Assembly (NCBI RefSeq): GCF_022458865.1
Contig: NZ_JAJNMU010000022.1
Span: 62,001-126,000 of the forward strand
DNA length: 64,000 nucleotides
From: Paenibacillus periandrae
GTDB lineage: Bacteria > Bacillota > Bacilli > Paenibacillales > NBRC-103111
Direction of reading: 5' to 3'
Below are positions 17,041 to 24,616 of this stretch, in pieces. Position numbers and translations under genes: made by a program. How positions within the stretch are numbered: the stretch's first letter is position 1; each line of letters opens with the position of its first letter. The notes beneath the pieces were generated by a model, which saw only the letters and a list, made by a program, of their open reading frames with translations, was not told where the DNA came from and did no database searches.

Positions 17041-17778
17041 ATGAGTGATCAAAAAAGAGATTTACAGACCAAGCAAGAAGCTCCTAAATCAAACACGGGA
17101 GCGCAAGGCAATGCAGCATTTTCGTGGAAAAGATTGTTGTCCAAAAAATGGGTATTTCCAGCAACCTACATGGCAGCGGCGGCAATTATCTTAACGTTAA
17201 TGTGGGTTTATCAAGACGCCGGCAAATCGGTTCTCAAGGGCGAATTCGGGGTCGGGCAGGATATAGCCAAATCGACAGTAACCGAAAACGTCATGAAGCC
17301 TGAAACGCTGCCAGTCAACGTAGCCACAGAAACGATGCAGAGGCCTTTTAAAGAAGCGGGCGAGCTGGAAGTAACACTTCCCTTCTTTGACAGTAAAGCT
17401 TCTAGCGAAGTGCGCCAGGCTGCTATGGTTGAGTACGGGGATACTTTCACCCCACACATGGGTATCGATTATGCCCAACCCGACAATCAGCCCTTTGATG
17501 TAGTCGCAGCTATGAGCGGCAAGGTAACGGCAGTAGAGAAAAATCCAATCGTCGGCAACCTGGTGGAAATCACGCATAGCAATGGCCTTGTGACCGTATA
17601 CCAAAGCTTGAGCGAGTTGAAAGTTGCCAAGGATGCTGACGTCAAAAAAGGCGATGTCATCGCCAAGGCAGGACGCAATGAATTGGAAAAAGATCAGGGT
17701 GTGCACCTTCACTTTGAAGTTCGTCAGGGCCAGGGTGGTCCTGCTGTTAATCCCGATCCGTTCTTTAGCGAGCATTAA
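17041..17778 (+). CDS. spoIIQ: Stage II sporulation protein Q, M23/LytM-fold forespore protein
   Basis: SpoIIQ sits in the forespore outer face and binds SpoIIIAH across the septum, holding the engulfment channel. The 245-residue protein has a single membrane anchor (about 37-57) and a LytM/M23 domain (about 130-240). The metal motifs are intact: HxxxD as His139-Asp143 (HMGIDYA) and HxH as His222 and His224 (VHLHFEV). In Bacillus subtilis the first His is lost and the protein is inactive, so this copy may keep endopeptidase activity, as in clostridia. ATG 17041 follows GCGAGGTGATAG; a sigma-F promoter is directly upstream. An alternative name is a generic M23 peptidase, but locus and promoter favour SpoIIQ. 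Confidence 0.9.
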   Translation: MSDQKRDLQTKQEAPKSNTGAQGNAAFSWKRLLSKKWVFPATYMAAAAIILTLMWVYQDAGKSVLKGEFGVGQDIAKSTVTENVMKPETLPVNVATETMQRPFKEAGELEVTLPFFDSKASSEVRQAAMVEYGDTFTPHMGIDYAQPDNQPFDVVAAMSGKVTAVEKNPIVGNLVEITHSNGLVTVYQSLSELKVAKDADVKKGDVIAKAGRNELEKDQGVHLHFEVRQGQGGPAVNPDPFFSEH

Positions 17779-17802
17779 TCCCAGATAAATGAGTGTTTCT
17801 TG

Positions 17803-17827
17803 GAGCGCAATTGCGCTCTTTTTTTAT
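17803..17827 (+). terminator. Terminator after spoIIQ
   Basis: The perfect palindrome GAGCGCAATTGCGCTC (17803-17818) is followed at once by a T-tract. Confidence 0.85.
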
Positions 17828-17885
17828 TTTTAGCGCTTTTTTTGAAAATAATGGTCATATAAAGCTTGTCACGCTTGGAAACAGA

Positions 17886-17913
17886 GAATATAAGCTAGCT
17901 CCCCTCATATAAT
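17886..17913 (+). promoter_or_regulatory. Sigma-E type promoter of spoIIID
   Basis: GAATATA (17886-17892), 13-bp spacer, CATATAAT (17906-17913), one base off the sigma-E -10 consensus. Bacillus subtilis spoIIID is transcribed by sigma-E, which agrees. Confidence 0.6.
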
Positions 17914-17947
17914 GTACCAAACTGACTCGAGTAGGGAGGCGAGGGGA

Positions 17948-18235
17948 GTGCACGATTACATCAAAGAGCGAACCATTAAAATCGGACGTTGCCTAGTGGA
18001 AACGAAGCACACGGTTCGCACCATTGCAAAGGAATTTGGCGTTTCAAAAAGCACGGTGCACAAAGACCTGACGGAGCGTTTACCAGAGATTAATCCCGAT
18101 CTGGCTAATCAGGTAAAACACATTCTGGAGTATCACAAATCGATTCGTCACCTGCGGGGAGGAGAAGCCACCAAGATCAAATATCGCAAAACCCGCAATC
18201 CGAAATCGCATGACAAGCTTGTAACAGCCAAATAA
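17948..18235 (+). CDS. spoIIID: Sporulation transcriptional regulator SpoIIID
   Basis: SpoIIID is a small mother-cell DNA-binding protein that switches many sigma-E genes on or off and helps activate sigK. The 95-residue product starts with HDYIKERTIKIG and contains the helix-turn-helix VRTIAKEFGVSKSTVHKDL followed by the basic SIRHLRGGEATKIKY tail, nearly identical to the Bacillus protein. The frame is open to ATG 17912, but GTG 17948 after GGAGGCGAGGGG matches the family N-terminus exactly. A sigma-E type promoter precedes it. Confidence 0.95.
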   Translation: MHDYIKERTIKIGRCLVETKHTVRTIAKEFGVSKSTVHKDLTERLPEINPDLANQVKHILEYHKSIRHLRGGEATKIKYRKTRNPKSHDKLVTAK

Positions 18236-18425
18236 ACAGGGAACCGCAAGTCATGAAAAACCTCCCGAAAACACGTCTAATAAAAGAAGCAGGTTTTGTC
18301 GATAAAAATGATATAAAAAAAGAGGAATTTGCAATTTAATAGCGAAATTAGTTGAGATAACGGTTATAATAGGAATACCGCTTCTTTTCGAGGATGGACG
18401 GTTTTGTTTAGGGAGGAACTTTTCA

Positions 18426-19424
18426 ATGTTAAGCAAGGATATTGGCATCGATCTAGGGACAGCGAACGTCCTTATTCATGTGAAGGGACGCGGAGTTGTG
18501 CTGGATGAGCCGTCTGTCGTCGCTATAGAAAGCGATACGAAGCGGGTGCTGGCTGTCGGTGAAGAAGCATTTCGCATGGTGGGACGTACACCAGGGAATA
18601 TTATCGCCATTCGCCCGCTTAGGGACGGTGTTATTGCCGATTTTGAAATTACAGAAACGATGTTGAAGCATTTTATTAATAAAGTAGGGGGCAAAAAATG
18701 GTTCAGTCATCCCAGAATCCTTATTTGTGCCCCTACCAATATTACGTCTGTCGAGCAAAAGGCCATTCGTGAGGCTGCAGAACGAAGTGGAGCTCGCGAG
18801 GTGTTTTTGGAAGAGGAGCCTAAGGCAGCAGCTATTGGTGCGGGCATGGACATATTTCAACCCAGCGGCAACATGGTTGTAGATATTGGCGGTGGAACTA
18901 CAGATGTAGCGGTATTATCGATGGGAGACATTGTTACCTCTTCTTCCGTGAAGGTAGCAGGCGACATGTTTGACTCAACGATTATGAAGTATGTAAAGAC
19001 CAAGTATAAGCTCCTCATTGGGGAACGCACTTCAGAGGATATTAAAATCAGAATTGGAACGGTATATCCAAGCGGCCGACGTGAATCGATGGACATTCGC
19101 GGCAGAGATATGGTCAGTGGCTTGCCGGTAACTATTTCTATTAACTCGGAAGAGATTTACGAGGCGCTGTGGGATCCGGTTTCTTCGATTGTTGCATCGG
19201 CAAAAAGCGTGTTGGAGCGAACGCCTCCTGAGCTGTCGGCTGATATTATTGATCGTGGTGTGATTCTGACTGGCGGTGGAGCACTGCTGCATGGTATTGA
19301 TCAATTACTGGCGGACGAGCTTAAGGTTCCTGTGCTGATAGCCGAGGATCCTATGCATTGCGTCGTCAAAGGTACGGGCATTATGCTGGACAACCTGGAT
19401 AAAGTAGTCAAGCGCAAATTTTGA
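18426..19424 (+). CDS. mbl: MreB-like cell-shape actin homologue Mbl
   Basis: Mbl is a cytoplasmic actin-fold protein that assembles in membrane-associated filaments and guides lateral cell-wall synthesis. In 332 residues it has the phosphate-1 loop DIGIDLGTANVLIHV, the phosphate-2 loop VVDIGGGTTDVAVL and the adenosine motif GVILTGGGALLHGI. VLIHVKGRGVVLDEPSVV and the SpoIIID-Mbl-FlhO order make Mbl a better name than MreB. ATG 18426 follows AGGGAGGA. A TATAAT (18365-18370) stands upstream but lacks a good -35. Confidence 0.94.
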   Translation: MLSKDIGIDLGTANVLIHVKGRGVVLDEPSVVAIESDTKRVLAVGEEAFRMVGRTPGNIIAIRPLRDGVIADFEITETMLKHFINKVGGKKWFSHPRILICAPTNITSVEQKAIREAAERSGAREVFLEEEPKAAAIGAGMDIFQPSGNMVVDIGGGTTDVAVLSMGDIVTSSSVKVAGDMFDSTIMKYVKTKYKLLIGERTSEDIKIRIGTVYPSGRRESMDIRGRDMVSGLPVTISINSEEIYEALWDPVSSIVASAKSVLERTPPELSADIIDRGVILTGGGALLHGIDQLLADELKVPVLIAEDPMHCVVKGTGIMLDNLDKVVKRKF

Positions 19425-19472
19425 TCGGAATTGCCATCACACCAAATCGCCAGCCTATAAGGGGGAGCCTCG

Positions 19473-20372
19473 ATGTTAAGAGGACTATACACTGCTGCAT
19501 CTGCCATGATCTCACAGCAGCGGAAGCATGATATTGTGACTAATAATATTGCGAACATCAATACACCAGGCTTTAAGCAAGGGTACGGAATAAATCGTTC
19601 ATTTCCCGAGATGTTGATTTCGCGTATTAATAATGGCTTGGGTGAGCCCGGTGCTGTACCTGTTGGTCGTCTGAATACAGGCGTTATGGCAGAGGAGAAT
19701 ATCGCCTTGCACACACAGGGTGATATGCAGGAGACGAATAACCCATTCGACTTTGCGTTGGTTTCGAATATTCAATTGCCAGGAGCGACGTTCGATGCGT
19801 CAGGTAAATATGTGGATGCGAACGGACAGCGGACGATTCAGCCGCAAGCTTTCTTTACCATCCTTAACGATAACGGTGAGCAGCGCTTTTCACTGAATGG
19901 AAAGCTCTCTGTAGATGGGACAGGCCAACTCATCACCCCGGATGGTTATCGGGTATTGGGAGGAGATGGGCAGCCAATCCTGCTGCTGGATCCTGCAACA
20001 CAAACGCCTGTAACCAATTTTCGTATTACGAAGCTTGGACAGTTCACGAATTCGGATGGTTTGTTCCTGCAAAACGCAAACAATCAGCCATTGAATTTGC
20101 TTATCAGTCGTGTCGAGGATCCGAATCAACTGGTGCGTGAAGGAAATGGCTTATACCGACTGAATGCGGGCAGTGAAGGCTTGGCCAGAGCCATTAATCC
20201 GGAAGATCAGGTAGAAGTTCGTCAAGGGTTTGTTGAGCGTTCCAATGTGGATGCAAGTCAATCGATGGTGGATATGATGGCGGCATCACGCGCCTATGAA
20301 GCGAATCAGAAGATCATTCAATTTTATGATCGAAGTATGGACAAGGCAGTGAATGATGTAGGTCGTGTATAA
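19473..20372 (+). CDS. flhO: Flagellar hook-basal body rod protein FlhO (FlgG/FlgF family)
   Basis: FlhO is one of two rod-like axial proteins encoded next to mbl in Bacilli. The 299-residue protein has the N-terminal rod motif LRGLYTAASAMISQQRKHD, NNIANINTPGFK (about 27-38), and the C-terminal axial helix ending SQSMVDMMAASRAYEANQKI. The middle is the variable hook/rod domain. ATG 19473 follows GGGGGAG at short spacing. It is likely co-transcribed with flhP, and the main flagellar cluster is elsewhere. Confidence 0.92.
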   Translation: MLRGLYTAASAMISQQRKHDIVTNNIANINTPGFKQGYGINRSFPEMLISRINNGLGEPGAVPVGRLNTGVMAEENIALHTQGDMQETNNPFDFALVSNIQLPGATFDASGKYVDANGQRTIQPQAFFTILNDNGEQRFSLNGKLSVDGTGQLITPDGYRVLGGDGQPILLLDPATQTPVTNFRITKLGQFTNSDGLFLQNANNQPLNLLISRVEDPNQLVREGNGLYRLNAGSEGLARAINPEDQVEVRQGFVERSNVDASQSMVDMMAASRAYEANQKIIQFYDRSMDKAVNDVGRV

Positions 20373-20492
20373 TTGTCCTTGTATGAGGATGTTATTTAAT
20401 TCAGCTATTGATCACGAGGCTGCATAGAGAGCATGTTCGGTATCGAATCCTGCAATCAGGTTCGAAGCGCGGTGCCGATAGGAGGAAACCAA

Positions 20493-21359
20493 ATGAATAA
20501 CTCCATGATTAATTCATCCGTGTCCATGCATGGACTTCAGCAAAAGCTGGACATGCTGGCTAATAATATCGCTAATGTTAATACGACCGGCTATAAACGT
20601 AAAGAAGCCTCCTTCCAGGATGTTCTTACCAGCCTTAAACAGCAGCCAAAGGGCTTCGAAAAAGAAGGCAGACTTTCCCCCTTAGGATATAACCAAGGCT
20701 GGGGCTCGCGGCTCGTTCAAGCTCAATTGACGATGCTGCAAGGTTCACTGAAAGCTACGGAAAACCCATTGGACACGGCTATTGAAGGCAATGGTATGTA
20801 TGAGATTAATACTTTTGTAAGAGATGCCAACAACACTCTGATTCCGCAGACAGCATGGACTCGTGACGGCTCGTTTGAGCTTACACCCTCTGGGACGGAC
20901 CCTAATACATTGTTATTAACGACCAAGGATGGACACTATGTGATGGGCGCCGATGATCAACCGGTTCAGGTTCCGAGCAATCATCGTGTGAATATTCAAC
21001 CGGATGGCAGGATCATGGCGTACGATGATGCTGATAAAACAGCGCCACCTATTGAAATGGCTCAAATTAAGCTTGTGCGTGTGATACGTCCACAGTTGCT
21101 TCAGCAATTAGGAGATAATTTGTTTACTTTGCCAACGGGTCTGGCCAACCAGCAGGATGTGCTTCAAACTGTTGATGCTGCCAATAATGCAGTGGATCCT
21201 ATTACAATCAAACAAGGCTTTTTGGAACAATCCAATGTAGTTTTGGCTGAAGAAATGACAGACTTGATTCAAGTTCAACGCGCGTTCCAATTAAATTCCC
21301 GAGCCGTTACTTCTTCGGATACGATGATGGGCATTGCGAATAACTTGCGCAACGGCTAG
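20493..21359 (+). CDS. flhP: Flagellar hook-basal body rod protein FlhP
   Basis: This is a second rod-like axial protein paralogous to FlhO. The 288 residues include MHGLQQKLDMLANNIANVNTTGYK split over the N-terminal rod motif and the C-terminal axial helix EEMTDLIQVQRAFQLNSR, with a variable centre. The frame is open to an ATG at 20433, but ATG 20493 follows TAGGAGGA at 7 bases and is preferred. Confidence 0.92.
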   Translation: MNNSMINSSVSMHGLQQKLDMLANNIANVNTTGYKRKEASFQDVLTSLKQQPKGFEKEGRLSPLGYNQGWGSRLVQAQLTMLQGSLKATENPLDTAIEGNGMYEINTFVRDANNTLIPQTAWTRDGSFELTPSGTDPNTLLLTTKDGHYVMGADDQPVQVPSNHRVNIQPDGRIMAYDDADKTAPPIEMAQIKLVRVIRPQLLQQLGDNLFTLPTGLANQQDVLQTVDAANNAVDPITIKQGFLEQSNVVLAEEMTDLIQVQRAFQLNSRAVTSSDTMMGIANNLRNG

Positions 21360-21388
21360 CAGGAACCCTTGAAGTGAGGTTGGTAAAT

Positions 21389-21640
21389 ATGACGGAAGCA
21401 AATGATGAAAAGGCTCCAGCACCAGCGCCGGCCCCCAAAAAGAAAGCGAAAGTGCGTAAGAAACGAAGGCGCTGGGTTGTTCTTGCTTTGCAATGGATTG
21501 GCATTCCTTTATTGTGTATAGTTGCTCTCGGCATTGGTTTAGTCATCGGTTACGTATATATAGGCAAACAACCGATGGAAGATGTTTATGAGATTGAAAC
21601 TTGGCGCCATCTGTACGATCTGGTATTTGCCGAGACGTGA
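21389..21640 (+). CDS. EpuA-type small membrane protein (annotated in databases as RNA polymerase beta-associated)
   Basis: An 83-residue protein with a Pro/Ala/Lys-rich cytosolic N-terminus (APAPAPAPKKKAKVRKKRRR), one membrane helix (about 36-58) and a short outer tail with IGKQPMEDVYEIETWRH. This layout and the site after flhP match the EpuA family. Members are often labelled DNA-directed RNA polymerase subunit beta, but nothing in the sequence shows polymerase function, so I would not use that name. ATG 21389 follows AGTGAGGT; a terminator follows. Confidence 0.7.
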   Translation: MTEANDEKAPAPAPAPKKKAKVRKKRRRWVVLALQWIGIPLLCIVALGIGLVIGYVYIGKQPMEDVYEIETWRHLYDLVFAET

Positions 21641-21655
21641 ATAGTCTGACTGCTG

Positions 21656-21681
21656 ACTCCCTGACCGGGAGTTTTATTTTT
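21656..21681 (+). terminator. Terminator after the EpuA-type gene
   Basis: ACTCCC (21656-21661), loop TGACC, GGGAGT (21667-21672), then TTTATTTTTG. Confidence 0.75.
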
Positions 21682-21743
21682 GTTTCAACAACGGTATAAT
21701 AAACAGAAAGGATCAACGTCTTGTGGGGGGAGGCATCATTTAA

Positions 21744-22271
21744 GTGCGGAATTTACCGAACCTGTTAACACTATGCCGTTTTTTATTAATCCCTCTGTAC
21801 ATACTGGTTTTTGAAGCGGGTTATGTGCGCACAGCTTTTCTCGTACTGCTGGTCGCAGGCTTGACGGATGTGTTGGATGGCTACATAGCACGCAGTCGCA
21901 ACCTGGTCACCCCACTGGGCAGCATGTTGGATCCGCTCGCGGATAAATCGATGATGATTACCGTACTATTATCACTGGTATGCTCTGGAATGATCTCCGT
22001 ACAAGCAGCTATCGCTATGTTTGTACGAGAAGCGGGAATGATTATCGGTTCGGCCATTTTTCATTTTCGTGGCAAGCAGACCGTTCCGGCCAATGCTATG
22101 GGCAAATTAACAACGGTTTTATACTATGTAGCTATTATGCTTCTTATTTTTGAGTTGCCTTTGGCAGAGCTTTATTTGTGGCTAGTCATCGCAGTATCCT
22201 TTTTGACCTCCATCATTTATATTTTCCAGTTTTACAAACTTAATAATAAACCGGAATATGAACGTAAATGA
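21744..22271 (+). CDS. CDP-alcohol phosphatidyltransferase (PgsA-like)
   Basis: An integral membrane enzyme that joins a CDP-diacylglycerol headgroup donor to an alcohol. In 175 residues it has the full catalytic signature D42xxD45G46xxA49R50(x8)G59xxxD63xxxD67 in DVLDGYIARSRNLVTPLG followed by SMLDPLADK. About five further hydrophobic helices follow. Such short members are phosphatidylglycerophosphate synthase or cardiolipin-synthase-like; substrate cannot be read from the sequence. The start is GTG 21744 after GGGGGGAGG at 11 bases. TATAAT (21695-21700) lies upstream without a convincing -35. Confidence 0.88.
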   Translation: MRNLPNLLTLCRFLLIPLYILVFEAGYVRTAFLVLLVAGLTDVLDGYIARSRNLVTPLGSMLDPLADKSMMITVLLSLVCSGMISVQAAIAMFVREAGMIIGSAIFHFRGKQTVPANAMGKLTTVLYYVAIMLLIFELPLAELYLWLVIAVSFLTSIIYIFQFYKLNNKPEYERK

Positions 22272-22290
22272 TGATGTGATTTTTTAAAAA

Positions 22291-22345
22291 GAGCTTATGT
22301 AAGAGTAAGCATAATTTGAATGCATGCAAACCGATACATAAGCTC
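22291..22345 (+). repeat. 11-bp perfect inverted repeat upstream of fabZ
   Basis: GAGCTTATGTA (22291-22301) and TACATAAGCTC (22335-22345) are exact reverse complements separated by 33 bases. There is no T-run after the second arm. It lies in the 173-bp gap between the phosphatidyltransferase and fabZ and is not a FapR-like box. It may be an RNA element or operator; function unknown. Confidence 0.6.
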
Positions 22346-22444
22346 CCTTATATCAACCTTCAATACTGCAGATCATGAAGGAATGCTGTTAGTGTAAGTT
22401 AAATCGATATTTTTTATACCACCTTGGAGAGGAGCAATGAAACT

Positions 22445-22882
22445 GTGTTAGATGCCGTACAAATTCAAGCGATCATACCCCATCGATATCCTTTTTTGCT
22501 AGTAGACCGAATTTTAGAGGTGGAAGCAGGCGTCAGTGCCAAGGGGATCAAAAATGTAACGATCAATGAACCGTTTTTTGCAGGCCACTTTCCATCATAT
22601 CCGGTAATGCCCGGCGTGTTGATCGTTGAGGCCCTTGCTCAGGTTGGAACAGTTGCCATGCTGTCTTTGGAAGCCAATAAAGGAAAGCTTGGTTTTTTTG
22701 CGGGAATTGATGAATTTCGCTTTCGCGGACAGGTCGTACCTGGAGATACTTTGACGCTTGAGGTTACCATTACACGATTAAAAGGCTCTATCGGCAAAGG
22801 CAAGGCTGTTGCCATGGTAGGGGATAAGATCGTAGCTGAAGGTGGATTAATGTTTGCGTTATCAGACGCAGCCAAAGAATAG
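22445..22882 (+). CDS. fabZ: 3-hydroxyacyl-[acyl-carrier-protein] dehydratase
   Basis: FabZ dehydrates 3-hydroxyacyl-ACP in fatty acid elongation. The 145-residue hot-dog protein shows catalytic His48 in NEPFFAGHFP and Glu62 in MPGVLIVEALAQ. The frame is open to a TTG at 22424, but GTG 22445, 10 bases after GGAGAGGAG, gives the standard N-terminus. A four-codon ATG reading (22437-22451, MKLC) ends across this GTG and may be chance. Its place after flhP matches the Bacillus ywpB locus. Confidence 0.94.
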   Translation: MLDAVQIQAIIPHRYPFLLVDRILEVEAGVSAKGIKNVTINEPFFAGHFPSYPVMPGVLIVEALAQVGTVAMLSLEANKGKLGFFAGIDEFRFRGQVVPGDTLTLEVTITRLKGSIGKGKAVAMVGDKIVAEGGLMFALSDAAKE

Positions 22883-22893
22883 GAGATGAATTT

Positions 22894-24597
22894 ATGACGG
22901 TACATAATCGAGTTCAAGAATTATATGAGCAATGGATAACAGATCCGGCAATTGATGAGAGTACAAAGGCAGAGCTTAACCATATTAAAGAGCAGCCTAA
23001 GGAAATCGAGGACCGCTTCTATCGTGATCTTGAATTCGGTACGGGGGGGCTGCGTGGTGTTATTGGGGCAGGAACCAACCGGATAAATCGTTATACCGTA
23101 GGTCGGGCCACACAAGGACTGGCAGATTTCGTCAACGCTTTGGGAGCAGAGAATCCGTCCGTGGTCATCGCTTACGACTCCCGCAATCAATCTCCTGAAT
23201 TCGCACTGGAAGCTGCCAAAGTATTGGCTGGTAACGGCATTAAAGCGTATGTATTCGAATCGCTGCGGTCAACTCCTGAGCTCTCCTTCTCTGTACGGGC
23301 TCTGCAGGCTTCTGCTGGTATTGTGATCACAGCTAGCCATAATCCACCTGAATACAATGGATACAAGGTGTACGGCTCTGATGGAGGACAGCTCGTTCCC
23401 GATCAGGCGGAGCAGGTTATTGCCGCTATCCAGCAGGTACAATCCTTTGCAGATGTGAAACGTGAGAAACGGACGACTGCAGAAGCCAAAGGTCTATTGG
23501 AGTGGATTGGTCAAGATATCGATGAGCAATATATCAAAGCTGTGACTTCCGTGAGCCTGAATTCGGATATCGTGAAACGGACTACCAATCAATTTAAAAT
23601 CGTATTTACACCGCTGCATGGTGCCGGTAATCTGGCTGTAAGGGCTGCTTTAAAAACGATAGGTTTCAGTCAAGTGGTGGTTGTAGCGGAGCAGGAGCTT
23701 CCTGATGCCAAATTTTCCACAGTCAAATCTCCAAATCCAGAGGAAAAAGAAGCTTTCACTCTCGCTATTCGCAAGGCCAAGGAAATAGATGCGGATATTA
23801 TTATCGGTACAGACCCCGACTGTGATCGGATGGGTGCGGTTGTCAAAGATGAGAAGGGTCAATATTTTGTCCTAACGGGCAATCAATCCGGAGCCATTAT
23901 GGTTGATTACCTACTTAGCAGCCTGAAAAAGCGGGGTCAGCTACCCGACAATGGTGTTGTTATCAAGACGATTGTGACGAGCGAAATGGGCGCGGCAGTA
24001 GCTAAGTATTACGGTGTGGAGACCATTAACACGTTAACTGGATTTAAATATATTGGTGAAAAGATGTCGCAATTCCAAGCGTCCGGCGATTCCACCTTTT
24101 TGTTTGGGTATGAAGAAAGCTATGGTTATCTCGCTGGTGATTATGCCAGAGACAAGGATGCAGTCATTGCCTCCATGCTGATCTGCGAAGCAGCTGCCTA
24201 CTACAAAAGCAAGGGCAAAACGTTATATGACGTTCTTCAGGAGCTGTATGTTCGACATGGCTATTTCCTTGAGAAGCTCGAGTCCCGTACCTTGAAGGGT
24301 AAAGATGGCGTTGAGCAAATTCAAGGTATTATGAACAATTGGCGCGATCAACCGCCTACCGAAGTGAATGGGCAAACCGTTACTAAAATCGAGGACTTTT
24401 CTCAAGGGCTGTATGGGCTGCCGGTTGAAAATGTGCTCAAATATACATTGGCCGACGATTCGTGGTTTTGCTTGCGGCCATCAGGAACAGAACCGAAAAT
24501 AAAAGTGTATTTTGCTGTTCGCGGTACAAGCGCAGAAGCTGCCGCTAAAGCCATCCAGGGATTAGTTAGCTCCGTGATGAGCAGAGTTGACCAATAA
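22894..24597 (+). CDS. pgcA: Phosphoglucomutase (alpha-D-phosphohexomutase, PgcA type)
   Basis: This cytosolic enzyme interconverts glucose 6-phosphate and glucose 1-phosphate, supplying UDP-glucose for wall polymers and glycolipids. All four domains of the 567-residue family are present: phosphoserine loop with Ser148 in ITASHNPPEYNGYK, metal loop IIGTDPDCDRMG, sugar loop GYEESYGYL and phosphate loop RPSGTEPKIKVY. ATG 22894 follows ATAGGAGATG and lies 11 bases after fabZ. A phosphomannomutase activity is also possible. Confidence 0.92.
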   Translation: MTVHNRVQELYEQWITDPAIDESTKAELNHIKEQPKEIEDRFYRDLEFGTGGLRGVIGAGTNRINRYTVGRATQGLADFVNALGAENPSVVIAYDSRNQSPEFALEAAKVLAGNGIKAYVFESLRSTPELSFSVRALQASAGIVITASHNPPEYNGYKVYGSDGGQLVPDQAEQVIAAIQQVQSFADVKREKRTTAEAKGLLEWIGQDIDEQYIKAVTSVSLNSDIVKRTTNQFKIVFTPLHGAGNLAVRAALKTIGFSQVVVVAEQELPDAKFSTVKSPNPEEKEAFTLAIRKAKEIDADIIIGTDPDCDRMGAVVKDEKGQYFVLTGNQSGAIMVDYLLSSLKKRGQLPDNGVVIKTIVTSEMGAAVAKYYGVETINTLTGFKYIGEKMSQFQASGDSTFLFGYEESYGYLAGDYARDKDAVIASMLICEAAAYYKSKGKTLYDVLQELYVRHGYFLEKLESRTLKGKDGVEQIQGIMNNWRDQPPTEVNGQTVTKIEDFSQGLYGLPVENVLKYTLADDSWFCLRPSGTEPKIKVYFAVRGTSAEAAAKAIQGLVSSVMSRVDQ

Positions 24598-24616
24598 TAC
24601 GGCAGGAGTGAATGTA

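Noticed and set aside
18342..18370. Sigma-A promoter for mbl with TATAAT at 18365
   Set aside because: No -35 element at acceptable spacing; TTGAGA is far too close.
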